Origin: Lacrimispora xylanisolvens
GTDB taxonomy: Bacteria; Bacillota; Clostridia; Lachnospirales; Lachnospiraceae
Length of the DNA: 64,000 nt
NCBI RefSeq assembly: GCF_002934545.1
Contig: NZ_PTJA01000006.1
Coordinates: 1-64,000 of the forward strand
Direction: 5' to 3'
In this document: in pieces, positions 62,970 to 64,000 of the stretch
Position numbering within the stretch: position 1 is the first letter of the stretch
Layout: each line of letters begins with the position of its first letter
The notes under the pieces: model-generated
Database searches by the model: none
Told to the model about the DNA's origin: nothing
Seen by the model: only the letters and a program-made list of their open reading frames with translations
Position numbers and translations under genes: made by a program

Positions 62970-64000
62970 ATGGATATTATGGAATACTTGGGGAGCGGCA
63001 ATATTTTAGGGCAGGATATCTGGAACAATAAATACCGGTATAACAATGAAGAGTTTGACGAATGGGTTGAGCGTGTCTCAGGAGGAAACAAGAAGGTAGC
63101 AGAGCTTATTATCAGCAAGAAATTTTTATTTGCCGGAAGAATTTTAACCAATAGAGGATTATTTAAATTTGGCAAGAAGATTACCTACTCCAATTGTTAT
63201 GTAGTAACTCCACCCGAAGATAATATCGAAAGTATCTTTGACACTGCTAAATCACTGGCAAGGACATACAGCTACGGAGGCGGTTGTGGTGTTGATATTG
63301 GGAAGCTCAGACCAAAAGGAGCCCTGGTTCACAATGCTGCTGAAAATACAAGCGGTTCCGTTTCATTCATGGATTTATACTCTGCAGTAACAGAATTAAT
63401 TGGGCAAAACGGAAGGCGGGGAGCGTTAATGATCAGCATTCCCTGTACCCATCCGGATTTAGAATCATTTATTGAAATAAAATCCGATTTAACCAAGGTT
63501 ACAAAAGCAAATATTTCTATTCGTATAACCAATGCATTTATGGAAGCAGTGAAGGAACATGCGCCTTTTATGCTGACCTTTCAGGTAGAAGATACTGGTG
63601 AAGTAATTGAAAAAGAAGTAAATGCATATGAAATTTTTTGCCGTATCAGTGAGATGAACTGGGATTATGCAGAACCCGGTATGCTGTTTTGGGATCGTAT
63701 TGAGAGCTGGAATCTGCTGTCCAATACCAGGGAATTCCAATATGCCGGAACAAATCCATGTGCGGAAGAACCATTACCGGCTGGGGGATCCTGCCTGCTT
63801 GGAGCAATTAATCTATCCGCATACGTTGCCATAAAAGAGAATACGAAAGTCTTTGATCATGAAAACTTTACAAAAGATGTACGGACCTGTGTAACTGCTC
63901 TGAATGAAGTACTGGATGAAGGTCTTCCTTTACACCCGCTTAAAGAGCAGCGGGATTCTGTCCGGGACTGGCGGCAGATCGGCCTTGGTGTTTTAGGTAT
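62970..64000 (+). CDS. nrdJ: B12-dependent (class II) ribonucleotide reductase, 5' part
   Basis: The first 343 residues; the gene runs off the window. Reduces ribonucleotides to deoxyribonucleotides using adenosylcobalamin. Visible: substrate-region Cys in TYSNCYVV, GGGCGVDIGKLRPKGA, and the thiyl-radical Cys context NPCAEEPLPAGGSCLLGAINLS. The N-terminus lacks the ATP cone of many class I enzymes. ATG at 62970 has GAGAGGG upstream. No cobalamin riboswitch was seen; regulation is probably by NrdR. Confidence 0.9.
   Translation, partial: MDIMEYLGSGNILGQDIWNNKYRYNNEEFDEWVERVSGGNKKVAELIISKKFLFAGRILTNRGLFKFGKKITYSNCYVVTPPEDNIESIFDTAKSLARTYSYGGGCGVDIGKLRPKGALVHNAAENTSGSVSFMDLYSAVTELIGQNGRRGALMISIPCTHPDLESFIEIKSDLTKVTKANISIRITNAFMEAVKEHAPFMLTFQVEDTGEVIEKEVNAYEIFCRISEMNWDYAEPGMLFWDRIESWNLLSNTREFQYAGTNPCAEEPLPAGGSCLLGAINLSAYVAIKENTKVFDHENFTKDVRTCVTALNEVLDEGLPLHPLKEQRDSVRDWRQIGLGVLG

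Noticed and set aside
62744-62970. Cobalamin riboswitch upstream of the B12-dependent reductase
   Set aside because: No B12-box-like sequence and too little leader after the predicted start; NrdR boxes explain the region better.

Overview
The window looks like chromosome of a low-to-mid GC, anaerobic, saccharolytic Clostridia, most plausibly a Lachnospiraceae member close to Lacrimispora / Clostridium cluster XIVa. This is inferred from strong AGGAGG ribosome sites, TTGACA/TATAAT promoters, abundant 4Fe-4S proteins, BglG-type antitermination, a B12-dependent ribonucleotide reductase and the gene repertoire. I saw no rRNA, tRNA, CRISPR array, prophage or complete insertion sequence. Most genes lie on the minus strand.

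Layout. 0.2-2.8 kb: a VanS/VanR-like two-component pair and a NapH-like polyferredoxin membrane protein. 3.0-11.6 kb: a complete K+ uptake operon kdpFABCDE, including a 29-residue kdpF, ending in a P-loop kinase-like gene; a TTGACA direct-repeat operator sits at its promoter. 11.6-13.0 kb: a CLC antiporter behind what reads as a fluoride riboswitch plus competing terminator. 13.1-19.7 kb: small accessory genes, namely a GNAT, an XRE membrane regulator, a decayed Trk fragment, a secreted PPC-domain protein coupled to an unknown gene with an apparent ATA start, a GH62 arabinofuranosidase without a signal peptide, and a DUF2207 protein. 19.7-22.7 kb and 40.0-44.4 kb: two siderophore ABC importers that share the same palindromic operator.

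22.9-34.5 kb: an AraC/GyrI regulator, a large SPFH protein, a Rph-like ATP/PEP dikinase under a TetR regulator with two visible operators, a creatininase-family hydrolase, a second TetR with a ferredoxin-nitroreductase, an MBL hydrolase, DUF1697, and an ArsR-EFR1 ferredoxin pair. 34.6-39.3 kb: hypB, an 896-residue Fe-S/flavin oxidoreductase and hypA in one operon, divergent from a GntR regulator, with no hydrogenase structural genes in view. 39.4 kb: a small Cys-rich, Asn-rich tetrapeptide-repeat protein.

44.6-46.5 kb: two AraC/GyrI regulators. 46.6-51.1 kb: an arsenic operon with two ArsR genes, acr3, arsD, arsA and arsC. 51.2-60.1 kb: a glucuronide utilisation locus (EIIA, beta-glucuronidase, EIIBC, LicT-type antiterminator, a DUF2264 protein, GH88, GH1). 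It carries three RAT/terminator elements, two of them with an extra upstream hairpin, so one antiterminator probably controls several transcription units. 60.2-62.7 kb: MerR/GyrI, TrmO and AraC/GyrI genes. 62.8 kb to the end: the start of nrdJ behind a strong promoter with two NrdR boxes.

Recurring themes are metal and anion homeostasis (K+, F-, Fe, As, Ni), redox proteins, and a cluster of regulators carrying GyrI-like ligand-binding domains. The most interesting items for follow-up are the riboswitch, the duplicated RAT leaders with nested hairpins, the Asn-repeat protein, the hydrogenase-less hypA/hypB operon, and the puzzle of how a PTS handles glucuronides.
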